Assembly: GCF_001425865.1 (NCBI RefSeq)
Contig: NZ_LMDS01000005.1
Location: 1,364,760 to 1,428,759 of the forward strand
DNA length: 64,000 nt
Origin: Rhizobacter sp. Root404
GTDB lineage: Bacteria > Pseudomonadota > Gammaproteobacteria > Burkholderiales > Burkholderiaceae_C
Direction of reading: 5' to 3'
In this document: one piece after another, positions 16,453-24,974 of the stretch
How positions within the stretch are numbered: the first letter of the stretch is position 1
Layout: every line of letters begins with the position of its first letter
Notes under the pieces: generated by a model
Databases searched by the model: none
What the model saw: the letters and a program-made list of their open reading frames with translations, nothing else
Told to the model about the DNA's origin: nothing
Program-made: the position numbers and the translations under genes

Positions 16453-17664
16453 ATGAACCCGCTGCTGTCGCGCCTGCACCCCTACCCGTTCGAGCGCCTG
16501 CGTGCGCTGACCAAGGACATCGTGCCGAATCCGGCGCTCAAGCCGATCAGCCTGGGCATCGGGGAGCCGCGGCACGCCACGCCGGAGCTGATCAAGCAGG
16601 CGATCACGGACAACCTGAAGGGCCTGGCGAGCTATCCCGCCACCGCCGGCGATCCGGCGCTGCGCCAGGCGATGGCGGCGTGGGTGCAGCGGCGTTACGG
16701 CGTCACGGTCGATCCGCGGACCCAGGTGCTGCCGGTGGGCGGCTCGCGCGAGGCGCTGTTCGCGCTGGCGCAGACGGTGATCGACCCGACGAAGGCCCGG
16801 GCCACTGTCGTCAGCCCGAACCCGTTCTACCAGATCTACGAGGGTGCGGCGCTGCTGGCGGGCGCCGAAGTGGCCTACGTGAACAGCGACCCGGCGCGCA
16901 ACTTCGCGGCCGACTGGGCGAGCGTCTCCGACGACACCTGGGCCCGCACCCAGCTGCTCTACGTCTGCTCGCCCGGTAACCCGACCGGCGCGGTAATGCC
17001 GCTGGCCGAGTGGAAGCGCCTGTTCGAGCTCAGCGACAAGCACGGCTTCGTGATCGCCTCGGACGAGTGCTATTCCGAGATCTACTTCCGCGACGAGCCG
17101 CCACTGGGCTCGCTGGAAGCCGCGACGAAACTCGGCCGCGGCTTCGACCGGCTGGTCGCGTTCACCAGCCTGTCGAAACGCTCGAACGTGCCGGGCATGC
17201 GCTCGGGCTTCGTCGCCGGCGACGCGGCGATCCTGAAGCAGTTCCTGCTCTACCGCACCTACCACGGCAGCGCCATGAGCCCGGTCTACCAGCAGGCCAG
17301 CATCGCCGCCTGGAACGACGAGTCCCACGTGGTCGCGAACCGCGACAAGTACCGCGCGAAGTTCGCGCAGGTCGTGCCGGTGCTGGCGCCGGTGCTGCCG
17401 GTCGCGCTGCCCGATGCCGGTTTCTACCTGTGGGCGGACGTGTCGGAGCTGTCCCCCGGCGGCGACGAGATCGCCTTCGCGCTCGGGCTGCTCGCTCAAT
17501 ACAATGTCGCGGTGCTGCCCGGCACGCTGCTGGCGCGCGCATCCCACGGCATCAACCCGGGAGCAGGCCGCATCCGCCTGGCGCTGGTCGCCGAGGTCGA
17601 CGAGTGCCTCGAGGCCGCGCACCGAATCGTTTCCTTCATCACCGCCCAACGAGCCCCGTCATGA
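16453..17664 (+). CDS. dapC: Succinyldiaminopimelate transaminase DapC
   Basis: A 403-residue class I/II PLP aminotransferase. The PLP Lys is K242 in FTSLSKRSNVPGMRSG, and CSPGNPTGAV is the conserved cofactor-site loop. It makes N-succinyl-L,L-diaminopimelate from the 2-amino-6-oxo precursor and glutamate in the succinylase route to lysine and peptidoglycan. Its stop overlaps the dapD start (ATGA), and dapE lies downstream in the same direction, which fixes the role among otherwise similar aminotransferases. Confidence 0.93.
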   Translation: MNPLLSRLHPYPFERLRALTKDIVPNPALKPISLGIGEPRHATPELIKQAITDNLKGLASYPATAGDPALRQAMAAWVQRRYGVTVDPRTQVLPVGGSREALFALAQTVIDPTKARATVVSPNPFYQIYEGAALLAGAEVAYVNSDPARNFAADWASVSDDTWARTQLLYVCSPGNPTGAVMPLAEWKRLFELSDKHGFVIASDECYSEIYFRDEPPLGSLEAATKLGRGFDRLVAFTSLSKRSNVPGMRSGFVAGDAAILKQFLLYRTYHGSAMSPVYQQASIAAWNDESHVVANRDKYRAKFAQVVPVLAPVLPVALPDAGFYLWADVSELSPGGDEIAFALGLLAQYNVAVLPGTLLARASHGINPGAGRIRLALVAEVDECLEAAHRIVSFITAQRAPS

Positions 17665-18494
17665 CCCAAGCAAGCCCCCACCAGCTGCAAAGCACCATCG
17701 AACTCGCCTGGGAAAGCCGCGCGTCGATCAATGCGACCAACAGCCCCGAGATCTACACCGCAGTGGAAAGCGTCATCGCCGACCTGAACGCCGGCCGCCT
17801 GCGTGTGGCCGAGCGCCAGGGCGTGGGCCAGTGGACCGTCAACCAGTGGGTCAAGAAGGCGGTGCTGCTCAGCTTCCGTCTCAACGACAACAAGATGATG
17901 CGCGCCGGTGACCTCGGCTTCTTCGACAAGGTCCAGACCAAGTTCGCGCACCTGACCGAGGACGAGATGCGCGCCACCGGCGTGCGCGTGGTGCCGCCGG
18001 CGGTCGCGCGGCGCGGCTCGTACGTGGCGAAGAACGTGGTGCTGATGCCGAGCTACGTGAACATCGGCGCCTACGTGGATGAAGGCACGATGGTCGACAC
18101 CTGGGCCACCGTCGGCTCGTGCGCGCAGATCGGCAAGAACGTCCACCTGTCCGGCGGCGTCGGCATCGGCGGAGTGCTGGAGCCGCTGCAGGCGAACCCG
18201 ACGATCATCGAGGACAACTGCTTCATCGGCGCCCGCAGCGAGGTCGTCGAGGGCGTGATCGTCGAGGAGAACTCGGTGATCTCGATGGGCGTGTACATCA
18301 GCCAGAGCACCAAGATCTACAACCGCATGACCGGCGAGGTGAGCTATGGGCGCATCCCGTCCGGCTCGGTCGTCGTCAGCGGCAACCTGCCGGCGGCCGA
18401 TGGCAGCCACAGCCTGTACTGCGCGGTGATCGTCAAGCAGGTCACCGCCGAGACGCGCGCCAAGACCAGCATCAACGAACTGTTGCGCAGCTGA
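17661..18494 (+). CDS. dapD: Tetrahydrodipicolinate N-succinyltransferase DapD
   Basis: A 277-residue enzyme that transfers succinyl from succinyl-CoA to tetrahydrodipicolinate. The N-terminal helical part (1-105) precedes a left-handed beta-helix of hexapeptide repeats (about 105-240), with typical stretches such as GAYVDEGTMVDTWATVGSCA and GGVGIGGVLEP. The start is the ATG overlapping the dapC stop. The frame is open far upstream, but that part is a shadow of dapC. Confidence 0.97.
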   Translation: MTQASPHQLQSTIELAWESRASINATNSPEIYTAVESVIADLNAGRLRVAERQGVGQWTVNQWVKKAVLLSFRLNDNKMMRAGDLGFFDKVQTKFAHLTEDEMRATGVRVVPPAVARRGSYVAKNVVLMPSYVNIGAYVDEGTMVDTWATVGSCAQIGKNVHLSGGVGIGGVLEPLQANPTIIEDNCFIGARSEVVEGVIVEENSVISMGVYISQSTKIYNRMTGEVSYGRIPSGSVVVSGNLPAADGSHSLYCAVIVKQVTAETRAKTSINELLRS

Positions 18495-18567
18495 TCACGG
18501 CCGGGGCGCCCACGCCGCCCGCGAAGCGTGAAATGATCGGCCGTTCCCCAAGCCTGAAAGGATTCTC

Positions 18568-19758
18568 ATGAGTGGCGGAAACATGGAGCGCGTGCTGCGC
18601 CTGATGTCGGAGAAGGCGGCGTCGGACGTGTACCTGTCGGCGAGCTCGCCGATCCTGATCAAGATCAACGGCCAGCTGCTGCAGCTGAGCGACCAGCCGC
18701 TGACCCACGCGCAACCGCGCCAGCTGCTGGCCGAACTGCTGACGCCGAGCCAGCTCGAGGAGCTGGACGACACCGGCGAGCTGAACATCGGTGTCGGCCT
18801 GGCCGGCGTCGGCAGCTTCCGGCTCAGCGCGTTCCGGCAGCGCGGCTCGATCGCCGCGGTGTTCCGCTGCATCCCGTTCGTGATCCCGACGCTCGAGAGC
18901 CTGAACGTGCCGCCGGTTCTGAACACGCTGGTGCTCGAGAAGCGCGGCCTGATCCTGATGGTCGGCTCTACCGGCGCCGGCAAGAGCACCACGCTCGCCG
19001 CGATGCTGGAGCAGCGCAACCAGCAGCTGGCCGGCCACATCCTGACGATCGAGGACCCGATCGAGTTCCTGTTCAACAACAAGAAGTCGGTCGTGAACCA
19101 GCGCGAGGTCGGGCGTGACACCCATTCGCTGCAGGTCGGGCTGAAGAACGCGCTGCGCCAGGCGCCCGACTGCATCCTGATCGGCGAAATTCGCGACCGC
19201 GAGACGATGACCGCAGCGATCTCGTACGCACTGTCCGGCCACCTGGTGCTTTCCACGCTGCACGCCAACAACAGCTACCACGCGCTCGGCCGGATCCTGT
19301 CGTTCTACAGCCCGGAAGCGCGCCCTGCGCTGCTGGCCGACCTGGGCGCCGGGCTGAAGGCGATCGTCTCGCAGCGCCTGATGCGCGCCACCGCCGGTGG
19401 CCGCGTGCCGGCGGTCGAGGTGATGCTGAACACCAAGCTGGTCGCGGAGATGATCGAGAAGGGGGACTTCTCCGGCGTCAAGGAGGCGATGGAGAAGTCG
19501 ATGGCCGAAGGTTCGCAGACCTTCGAGCAGGACCTGGCGCGCCTGATCAACACCGGCGTGATCTCGCGCGACGAGGGCCTGGCCTTCGCCGACTCGCCGA
19601 CCAACCTGATGTGGCGCCTGCAGAACGACATGACGCCGGTCTCCCGCATCGTGCCCAAGCGCGACGAATCCGACGACCAGGCCTCGTTCACCGAAATCAC
19701 GCTCGACGTGCGGCCCGAACCGGCCTCGACCTCGGCGGCGAGCCTGCGCCGCTTCTGA
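18568..19758 (+). CDS. pilU: PilT/PilU-family type IV pilus retraction ATPase
   Basis: A 396-residue secretion-type ATPase. The PAS-like N-terminal domain (1-100) is followed by the ATPase core with Walker A GSTGAGKST (133-141), Asp box ILTIEDPIEFLF, Walker B region CILIGEIRDRETM and His box STLHANNSYHALGRIL. These drive pilus retraction at the inner-membrane base. The long C-terminal tail after residue 350 fits PilU better than PilT. An AGGA ribosome site supports the ATG at 18568. It sits between dapD and dapE, an arrangement recalled from other Burkholderiales; no other pilus gene is nearby. Confidence 0.88.
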   Translation: MSGGNMERVLRLMSEKAASDVYLSASSPILIKINGQLLQLSDQPLTHAQPRQLLAELLTPSQLEELDDTGELNIGVGLAGVGSFRLSAFRQRGSIAAVFRCIPFVIPTLESLNVPPVLNTLVLEKRGLILMVGSTGAGKSTTLAAMLEQRNQQLAGHILTIEDPIEFLFNNKKSVVNQREVGRDTHSLQVGLKNALRQAPDCILIGEIRDRETMTAAISYALSGHLVLSTLHANNSYHALGRILSFYSPEARPALLADLGAGLKAIVSQRLMRATAGGRVPAVEVMLNTKLVAEMIEKGDFSGVKEAMEKSMAEGSQTFEQDLARLINTGVISRDEGLAFADSPTNLMWRLQNDMTPVSRIVPKRDESDDQASFTEITLDVRPEPASTSAASLRRF

Positions 19759-19766
19759 GTCCGCCG

Positions 19767-20918
19767 ATGTCCCGCACGCTGCAACTCACCGAACAGCTGA
19801 TCGCCCTGCGCTCGGTCACGCCCGAAGACGGCGGCTGTCAGGCGTTGCTGCGCGAGCGCCTGGCCACGCTCGGCTTCGAGTGCCACACGCGGGTGCACGG
19901 CCCCGCCGGCGCAGAAGTCACCAACCTGTGGGCCGTGCGCCGCGGCACGGCCGGTGCGGCCGGCAAACTGCTTGCGTTCGCCGGCCATACCGACGTGGTC
20001 CCGACCGGCCCGCTGTCGCAGTGGACCAGCGATCCGTTCGTGCCCACGCACCGCGACGGCCAGCTCTACGGACGCGGTGCGGCCGACATGAAAACCTCGA
20101 TCGCAGCGATGGTCGTCGCGGTCGAAGAGTTCGTCACCGCCGTGCCGCAGCACGCCGGCTCGGTCGCCTTCCTGCTGACCAGCGACGAAGAGGGCCCCGC
20201 GCTCGACGGCACCGTCAGGGTCTGCGAGTGGCTGCGCGAGCGCGGCGAGCGGCTCGACTACTGCGTCGTCGGCGAGCCGACCTCGGTCGATTCGCTCGGC
20301 GACATGATCAAGAACGGCCGCCGCGGCACGCTGTCCGGCAAGCTGCGGGTGATCGGCGTGCAGGGCCACATCGCCTACCCGCACCTCGCGAAGAACCCGA
20401 TCCACCTGCTCGCACCGGCGCTGGCCGAGCTGGTCGCGGTCCGCTGGGACGAAGGCAACGCGTACTTCCCGCCGACCAGCTGGCAGGTCTCGAACGTCCA
20501 CGCCGGCACCGGCGCCGGCAACGTGATTCCGGGCGACGCGGTGGTCGACTTCAACTTCCGCTTCTCGACCGAATCGACGCCGGAGTCGCTCAAGGCGCGT
20601 GTCCACGACGTGCTGGACCGCCACGGCCTAAAATACGAGCTCGCGTGGACGCTCGGCGGCGAGCCCTTCCTGACGCCGGTGGGCGACCTGAGCGAGGCGC
20701 TGTCCGCCGCGATCCTCGGCGTCACCGGCCTCACAACCGAGCTCTCGACCACCGGCGGCACCTCCGACGGCCGCTTCATCGCCAAGATCTGCCCGCAGGT
20801 GATCGAGTTCGGGCCGTTGAACGCGACGATCCACAAGATCGACGAACGGGTCGACGTCGCGAGCCTCGATCCGCTGAAGAACATTTACCGTGACCTGCTG
20901 GTCCGTTTGCTGACATGA
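19767..20918 (+). CDS. dapE: Succinyl-diaminopimelate desuccinylase DapE
   Basis: A 383-residue M20 metallopeptidase that removes succinate from N-succinyl-L,L-diaminopimelate. Visible dinuclear-zinc residues are H74 in FAGHTDVVPTG, the Asp in GRGAADMKTS, and the Glu pair in TSDEEGPA. Near the C-terminus TGGTSDGRF is the characteristic M20 segment. The ATG is eight bases after the pilU stop and the gene overlaps prmB (ATGA). The open frame upstream of 19767 is only a shadow of pilU. Confidence 0.96.
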   Translation: MSRTLQLTEQLIALRSVTPEDGGCQALLRERLATLGFECHTRVHGPAGAEVTNLWAVRRGTAGAAGKLLAFAGHTDVVPTGPLSQWTSDPFVPTHRDGQLYGRGAADMKTSIAAMVVAVEEFVTAVPQHAGSVAFLLTSDEEGPALDGTVRVCEWLRERGERLDYCVVGEPTSVDSLGDMIKNGRRGTLSGKLRVIGVQGHIAYPHLAKNPIHLLAPALAELVAVRWDEGNAYFPPTSWQVSNVHAGTGAGNVIPGDAVVDFNFRFSTESTPESLKARVHDVLDRHGLKYELAWTLGGEPFLTPVGDLSEALSAAILGVTGLTTELSTTGGTSDGRFIAKICPQVIEFGPLNATIHKIDERVDVASLDPLKNIYRDLLVRLLT

Positions 20919-21802
20919 CACTGATCGATCTCATCACCGCGCAGAGCGCCCGCCTCAAACAGGCGGGCGTTTCGTTTGGGCACGGCACCGGCAATGCATT
21001 CGACGAAGCGGCGTGGCTGGTGCTGTGGTCGCTCGGGCTGCCGCTGGACGCCCTCGAGGAACGCGCGAAGAAGGACCTGACCGCCGACGAACAGGCGACT
21101 GCCGAGGGCCTGATCACCCGGCGCATCGAATCGCGCCTGCCCGCCGCGTACCTGACGAAGGAAGCCTGGCTGCAGAACGTGCCGTTCTACGTCGACGAGC
21201 GCACCATCGTGCCGCGCTCGTTCATCGCCGAGCTGCTCGCCGACGGCGAAGGCACCGGCACGCTCGACGCCTGGCTCAGCGACACGACCCACAAGGTGCT
21301 CGACCTGTGCACCGGCAACGGCAGCCTCGCGGTGATCGCGGCGATGGCCTACCCGGAGATCGTGGTCGACGCGGCCGACGTGTCTGACGACGCGCTGGCG
21401 GTCGCGCGCATCAACGTCGAGCGCCACAAGCTGGACAGGCGCATCACGCTGCTGCGGTCCGACCTGCTCGCCTCGGTACGCGGCCCGTACGACCTGATCC
21501 TGTGCAACCCCCCGTACGTGAATTCGCAGAGCATGCAGGCGCTGCCGGCCGAGTACCGCGCCGAGCCGGCTCTGGCGCTGGCGGGCGGCGACGATGGCAT
21601 GGACCTGGTTCGCCGGATCCTGCGCGAAGCGCCGAAGCACATGACGGCCGATGCCGTGCTGGTGCTCGAGATCGGCAACGAGCGCCCGCATTTCGAGCAC
21701 GCGTTCCGGCGCCTCGAAGTGGCCTGGCTCGAAACCAGCGCCGGCGACGACCAGGTGCTGCTGGTCACACGCGAATCCCTCTCCAAATACCGCTGGTCCT
21801 GA
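20915..21802 (+). CDS. prmB: Ribosomal protein L3 N5-glutamine methyltransferase PrmB
   Basis: A 295-residue SAM-dependent methyltransferase of the HemK family. Motif I is VLDLCTGNGSLAVIAA and the glutamine-methylating motif is NPPY (198-201, in CNPPYVNSQSM). The N-terminal helical domain and the NPPYVNS variant fit PrmB, which methylates ribosomal protein L3, better than PrmC, which methylates release factors. It overlaps dapE by four bases. Confidence 0.93.
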   Translation: MTLIDLITAQSARLKQAGVSFGHGTGNAFDEAAWLVLWSLGLPLDALEERAKKDLTADEQATAEGLITRRIESRLPAAYLTKEAWLQNVPFYVDERTIVPRSFIAELLADGEGTGTLDAWLSDTTHKVLDLCTGNGSLAVIAAMAYPEIVVDAADVSDDALAVARINVERHKLDRRITLLRSDLLASVRGPYDLILCNPPYVNSQSMQALPAEYRAEPALALAGGDDGMDLVRRILREAPKHMTADAVLVLEIGNERPHFEHAFRRLEVAWLETSAGDDQVLLVTRESLSKYRWS

Positions 21803-21806
21803 TCCC

Positions 21807-23798
21807 ATGCTCGCTCTGAACAACGTCTCCCTGCGCCGCGGCGTCAAGCTCGTCCTCGATGGCGCCAGCGTCGTGCTGCAGCCCGGCGAGAAGGTCGGCC
21901 TGGTCGGCCGCAACGGGGCCGGCAAGTCGTCGCTGTTCTCGCTGCTGACCCATCGACTGCAGTCGGATGCCGGCGATGTGGCGATGCCGCCCCGTTGGCG
22001 CATCGGCGAGGTCGCGCAGGAGATGCCCGAGACCGACCAGGGCGCGACCGAGTTCGTGCTCGAAGGCGACACGCGGCTGATGGAAGCGCAGGCCCAGCTC
22101 GTTCAGGCGGAGCTCGATGACGACGGCCACGCGATGGCCGAAGCCCACCACGCGATCAGCGACGCCGGCGGCTTCGAGGCGCGCCCGCGCGCGCAGGCGA
22201 TGCTGCTCGGCCTCGGGTTCAAGACCAGCGAGCTTGATTCGCCGGTCAACAGCTTTTCGGGCGGCTGGCGCATGCGCCTGCAGCTCGCCCGCGCGCTGAT
22301 GTGTCCGGCCGACCTGATGCTGCTCGACGAGCCGACCAACCACCTGGACCTGGACGCGCTCGTCTGGCTCGAGGCGTGGCTCAAGCGCTTCGAGGGCACG
22401 ATGATCGTGATCAGCCACGACCGCGAGTTCCTGGACGCGATCACCAACGTCACGCTGCATCTCGACGCCACCAAGCTGACCCGCTACACCGGCAACTACA
22501 CCGCGTTCGAGGAGATGCGCGCCGAACGCATGATGCAGGCGCAGGCCAACTTCGCGAAGCAGCAGGAGCGCATGGCGCACCTGCAGAAGTTCATCGACCG
22601 CTTCAAGGCCAAGGCCAGCAAGGCCAAGCAGGCGCAGAGCCGCGTGAAGGCGCTGGCGCGCATGGAGAAGCTCGGCCCGGTGCTGACCAGCGCCGACTTC
22701 CAGTTCGAGTTCCGCGAGCCGCTGAGCCTGCCGAACCCGATGCTCGCGTTCTCGATGATGGCCTGCGGCTACCGCGCCGACGACGGCAGCGAGACCCGCA
22801 TCATCGACGGCATCAACCGGTCGGTGCTCGCCGGCCAGCGCATCGGCATCCTGGGCGCCAACGGCCAGGGCAAGTCGACGCTGGTCAAGACCATCGTCGG
22901 CGACCTGCCGCTGCTGGCCGGCGAGGTCACCGAGGGCAAGGGCCTGTCGATCGGCTACTTCGCGCAGCAGGAACTCGACGTGCTCTCGCTCGACGACGGC
23001 GCGCTGATGCACATGATCCGCCTGGCCCGCGACAAGGGCCCGGCCGGCCGCGAACAGGAGCTGCGCGACTTCCTCGGCTCGTTCCGCTTCGTCGGCGAGA
23101 TGGTGTCTCAACCGGTCGGCACGCTCTCCGGCGGTGAGAAGGCGCGCCTGGTGCTGGCGATGCTGGTCTGGCAGCGCCCCAACCTGCTGCTGATGGACGA
23201 GCCGACCAATCACCTCGACCTGACCACCCGCGAAGCGCTAAGCATGGCGCTGAACGAGTTCGAGGGCACGGTGATGCTGGTCAGCCATGACCGCGCGCTG
23301 CTGCGCGAGGTCTGCGACGAGTTCTGGCTCGTCACGGCCGGCGGCGTGCAGCCGTTCGACGGCGACCTCGACGACTACCAGAAGTGGCTGCTCGAACAAT
23401 CGCGCGAGGCCGCCCGCGAGCAGTCCAAGGGCGACAAGAAGCGCAAGCGCGACGCGGTGGCGCCGGCGCCGGCGCCCGCGCCGGTCGCCGCCCCCAGCGT
23501 CGCGGCGGCAACCGGCGGCCACGATCGCAAGACCGGTGCCGCGCAGCGCCAGCAGCGCAGCGACGAACTGAAGCCGCTGCGCAAGGAACTCAATGCCGTC
23601 GACAACCGCCTGGGGGTGCTGATGAGCGACCGCGACGCCGCCGAGGCCGCGCTCGCGGCGCCGACGCTGACGCCGGCCCAACGCGCCGAGCAAGGCAAGC
23701 GACTGAAGCAGATCGGCGACGAGATCGAGACGCTCGAGGCGCGCTGGCTCGAGCTCAGCACACGCGTCGACGCCTTGGCGGCGCAACCCGCAGGCTGA
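21807..23798 (+). CDS. ABC-F family ATPase, YheS type
   Basis: A 663-residue soluble protein with two ABC domains and no membrane part. Walker A motifs are GRNGAGKSS (34-42) and GANGQGKST (about 350); signatures are FSGGWRMRLQ and LSGGEKARLV. A linker of basic helices (KAKASKAKQAQSRVKAL, about 270-295) is the ABC-F P-site-tRNA-interaction motif region. The C-terminal 120 residues form an Ala/Pro-rich spacer and an acidic-basic coiled coil. The order and wording of motifs closely match E. coli YheS. ABC-F proteins act on stalled ribosomes; the exact cue for YheS is not settled. It starts four bases after prmB. Confidence 0.9.
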   Translation: MLALNNVSLRRGVKLVLDGASVVLQPGEKVGLVGRNGAGKSSLFSLLTHRLQSDAGDVAMPPRWRIGEVAQEMPETDQGATEFVLEGDTRLMEAQAQLVQAELDDDGHAMAEAHHAISDAGGFEARPRAQAMLLGLGFKTSELDSPVNSFSGGWRMRLQLARALMCPADLMLLDEPTNHLDLDALVWLEAWLKRFEGTMIVISHDREFLDAITNVTLHLDATKLTRYTGNYTAFEEMRAERMMQAQANFAKQQERMAHLQKFIDRFKAKASKAKQAQSRVKALARMEKLGPVLTSADFQFEFREPLSLPNPMLAFSMMACGYRADDGSETRIIDGINRSVLAGQRIGILGANGQGKSTLVKTIVGDLPLLAGEVTEGKGLSIGYFAQQELDVLSLDDGALMHMIRLARDKGPAGREQELRDFLGSFRFVGEMVSQPVGTLSGGEKARLVLAMLVWQRPNLLLMDEPTNHLDLTTREALSMALNEFEGTVMLVSHDRALLREVCDEFWLVTAGGVQPFDGDLDDYQKWLLEQSREAAREQSKGDKKRKRDAVAPAPAPAPVAAPSVAAATGGHDRKTGAAQRQQRSDELKPLRKELNAVDNRLGVLMSDRDAAEAALAAPTLTPAQRAEQGKRLKQIGDEIETLEARWLELSTRVDALAAQPAG

Positions 23799-23836
23799 AC
23801 GCCGTGGCGGCAACAGCCCTGTTGTCATCGCGGGCA

Positions 23837-23858
23837 ATTAGATTGTTCGCAATTTAAT
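23837..23858 (+). promoter_or_regulatory. Candidate OhrR operator
   Basis: ATTAGATTG-TTCG-CAATTTAAT is a 9-4-9 inverted repeat with one mismatch in an AT-rich island just upstream of ohrR. Three copies of GCAATT(A/T) start at 23834, 23849 and 23864, exactly 15 bases apart. A -10-like TAGAGT (23873-23878) lies seven bases before the ohrR ATG, so a repressor bound here would cover the -35 region. OhrR proteins usually bind AT-rich inverted repeats. Confidence 0.6.
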
Positions 23859-23884
23859 CGACAGCAATTTGTTAGAGTGGGCCC

Positions 23885-24373
23885 ATGCGTCAACCCACCG
23901 ATCCCCGTGAACTGCAGCGCCTCGATCGCCAGCTGTGTTTCGCGCTGTACTCGAGCTCGCTGCAGATGACCAAGCTGTACAAGCCGGTGCTGGCGCCGCT
24001 CGGCCTGACCTACCCGCAATACCTGGTGCTGCTGGTGCTCTGGGAGCACGACGCACAGCCGAAGGCGCAGCGCGAGCCGATCGGCGTGGGCGAACTGGGC
24101 CGGCGCCTGTACCTCGATTCGGGCACGTTGACCCCGCTGCTCAAGCGCATGGAAATCGCCGGCCTGGTCGCCCGCACCCGCGCCGCTGACGACGAACGCC
24201 GCGTAGCGCTGTCGCTGACCGACGCCGGCCGCGCGCTCCAGCGCCGCGCGGCCGGCGTGCCGCAACAGGTCGCGTGCGCCACCGGGTGCAAGTTGACCGA
24301 GATCTCCGAACTCACGACGCGGCTGCAGCAGCTGCGCGACCACGTGGCCGACCACCTCGCGCTGGCCGCGTGA
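23885..24373 (+). CDS. ohrR: Organic hydroperoxide sensor, MarR-family repressor OhrR
   Basis: A 162-residue MarR-family winged-helix regulator. C18 in RQLCFALYSSS is the reactive Cys oxidised by organic hydroperoxides, and LTYPQYLVLLVLWEHD follows as in OhrR. The wing region is LARRTRAADDERRVALSLT-like (VARTRAADDERRV). Oxidation releases the protein from DNA and derepresses ohr, the next gene 42 bases downstream. There is a second Cys in the C-terminal third (CATGC), which could form the disulfide of the two-Cys class. The sequence suggests a leaderless start at the ATG. Confidence 0.93.
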   Translation: MRQPTDPRELQRLDRQLCFALYSSSLQMTKLYKPVLAPLGLTYPQYLVLLVLWEHDAQPKAQREPIGVGELGRRLYLDSGTLTPLLKRMEIAGLVARTRAADDERRVALSLTDAGRALQRRAAGVPQQVACATGCKLTEISELTTRLQQLRDHVADHLALAA

Positions 24374-24415
24374 ACCCCGATCCCCTTCCCCCACCCGCAA
24401 CCAAGGACCTCGCCC

Positions 24416-24841
24416 ATGAAGCTCGACAAAGTTCTGTACACCGCCCACGCCACCTCGACCGGCGGCCGCGAAGGCACCTCGAAATCGTCCGACGGCGTGC
24501 TCGACCTGAAGCTCACGACCCCGAAGGAAATGGGCGGCAACGGCGCGGTCGGCACCAACCCGGAACAGCTGTTCGCGGCCGGCTACTCGGCCTGCTTCAT
24601 CGGCGCGATGAAGTTCGTCGCGATGAAGCAGAAGATCGCGTTGCCGGCCGACACCTCGATCGCCGCCGATGTCGGCATCGGCCCGATCCCGGCCGGTTTC
24701 GGCATCCAGGTCGCGCTGAACGTCTCGATCCCCGGCATGGAGCGCGAGGCGGCGCAGAAGCTGGTCGAGGCGGCGCACCAGGTCTGCCCGTACTCGAACG
24801 CGACCCGCGGCAACATCGAAGTCACGCTGACCGTCGTCTGA
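24416..24841 (+). CDS. ohr: Organic hydroperoxide reductase Ohr
   Basis: A 141-residue OsmC/Ohr-family thiol peroxidase. The reactive and resolving cysteines are C60 in GYSACFIGAMK and C124 in QVCPYSNATRGN, both in their usual contexts. It reduces organic hydroperoxides such as fatty-acid peroxides. It lies directly behind ohrR with an AAGGA ribosome site and is followed by a strong terminator, so ohrR-ohr is a self-contained bicistronic unit. Confidence 0.96.
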   Translation: MKLDKVLYTAHATSTGGREGTSKSSDGVLDLKLTTPKEMGGNGAVGTNPEQLFAAGYSACFIGAMKFVAMKQKIALPADTSIAADVGIGPIPAGFGIQVALNVSIPGMEREAAQKLVEAAHQVCPYSNATRGNIEVTLTVV

Positions 24842-24849
24842 TCGCCGAT

Positions 24850-24881
24850 CACCGCGAATGCGCACGCATTCGCGGTGTTTT
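24850..24881 (+). terminator. Rho-independent terminator after ohr
   Basis: CACCGCGAATGCG and CGCATTCGCGGTG form a perfect 13-base stem with a two-base apex (in practice a shorter stem with a four-base loop), followed by TTTT. It begins nine bases after the ohr stop. Confidence 0.88.
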
Positions 24882-24974
24882 CGGGGGCTCGGCGGGCCTG
24901 CGCGGCGTTATCGTAAATGTGGCTCAAGTGTGACTCAGAGCCGCCGATGAACGATCAACGACCTGCCGCGCGCG

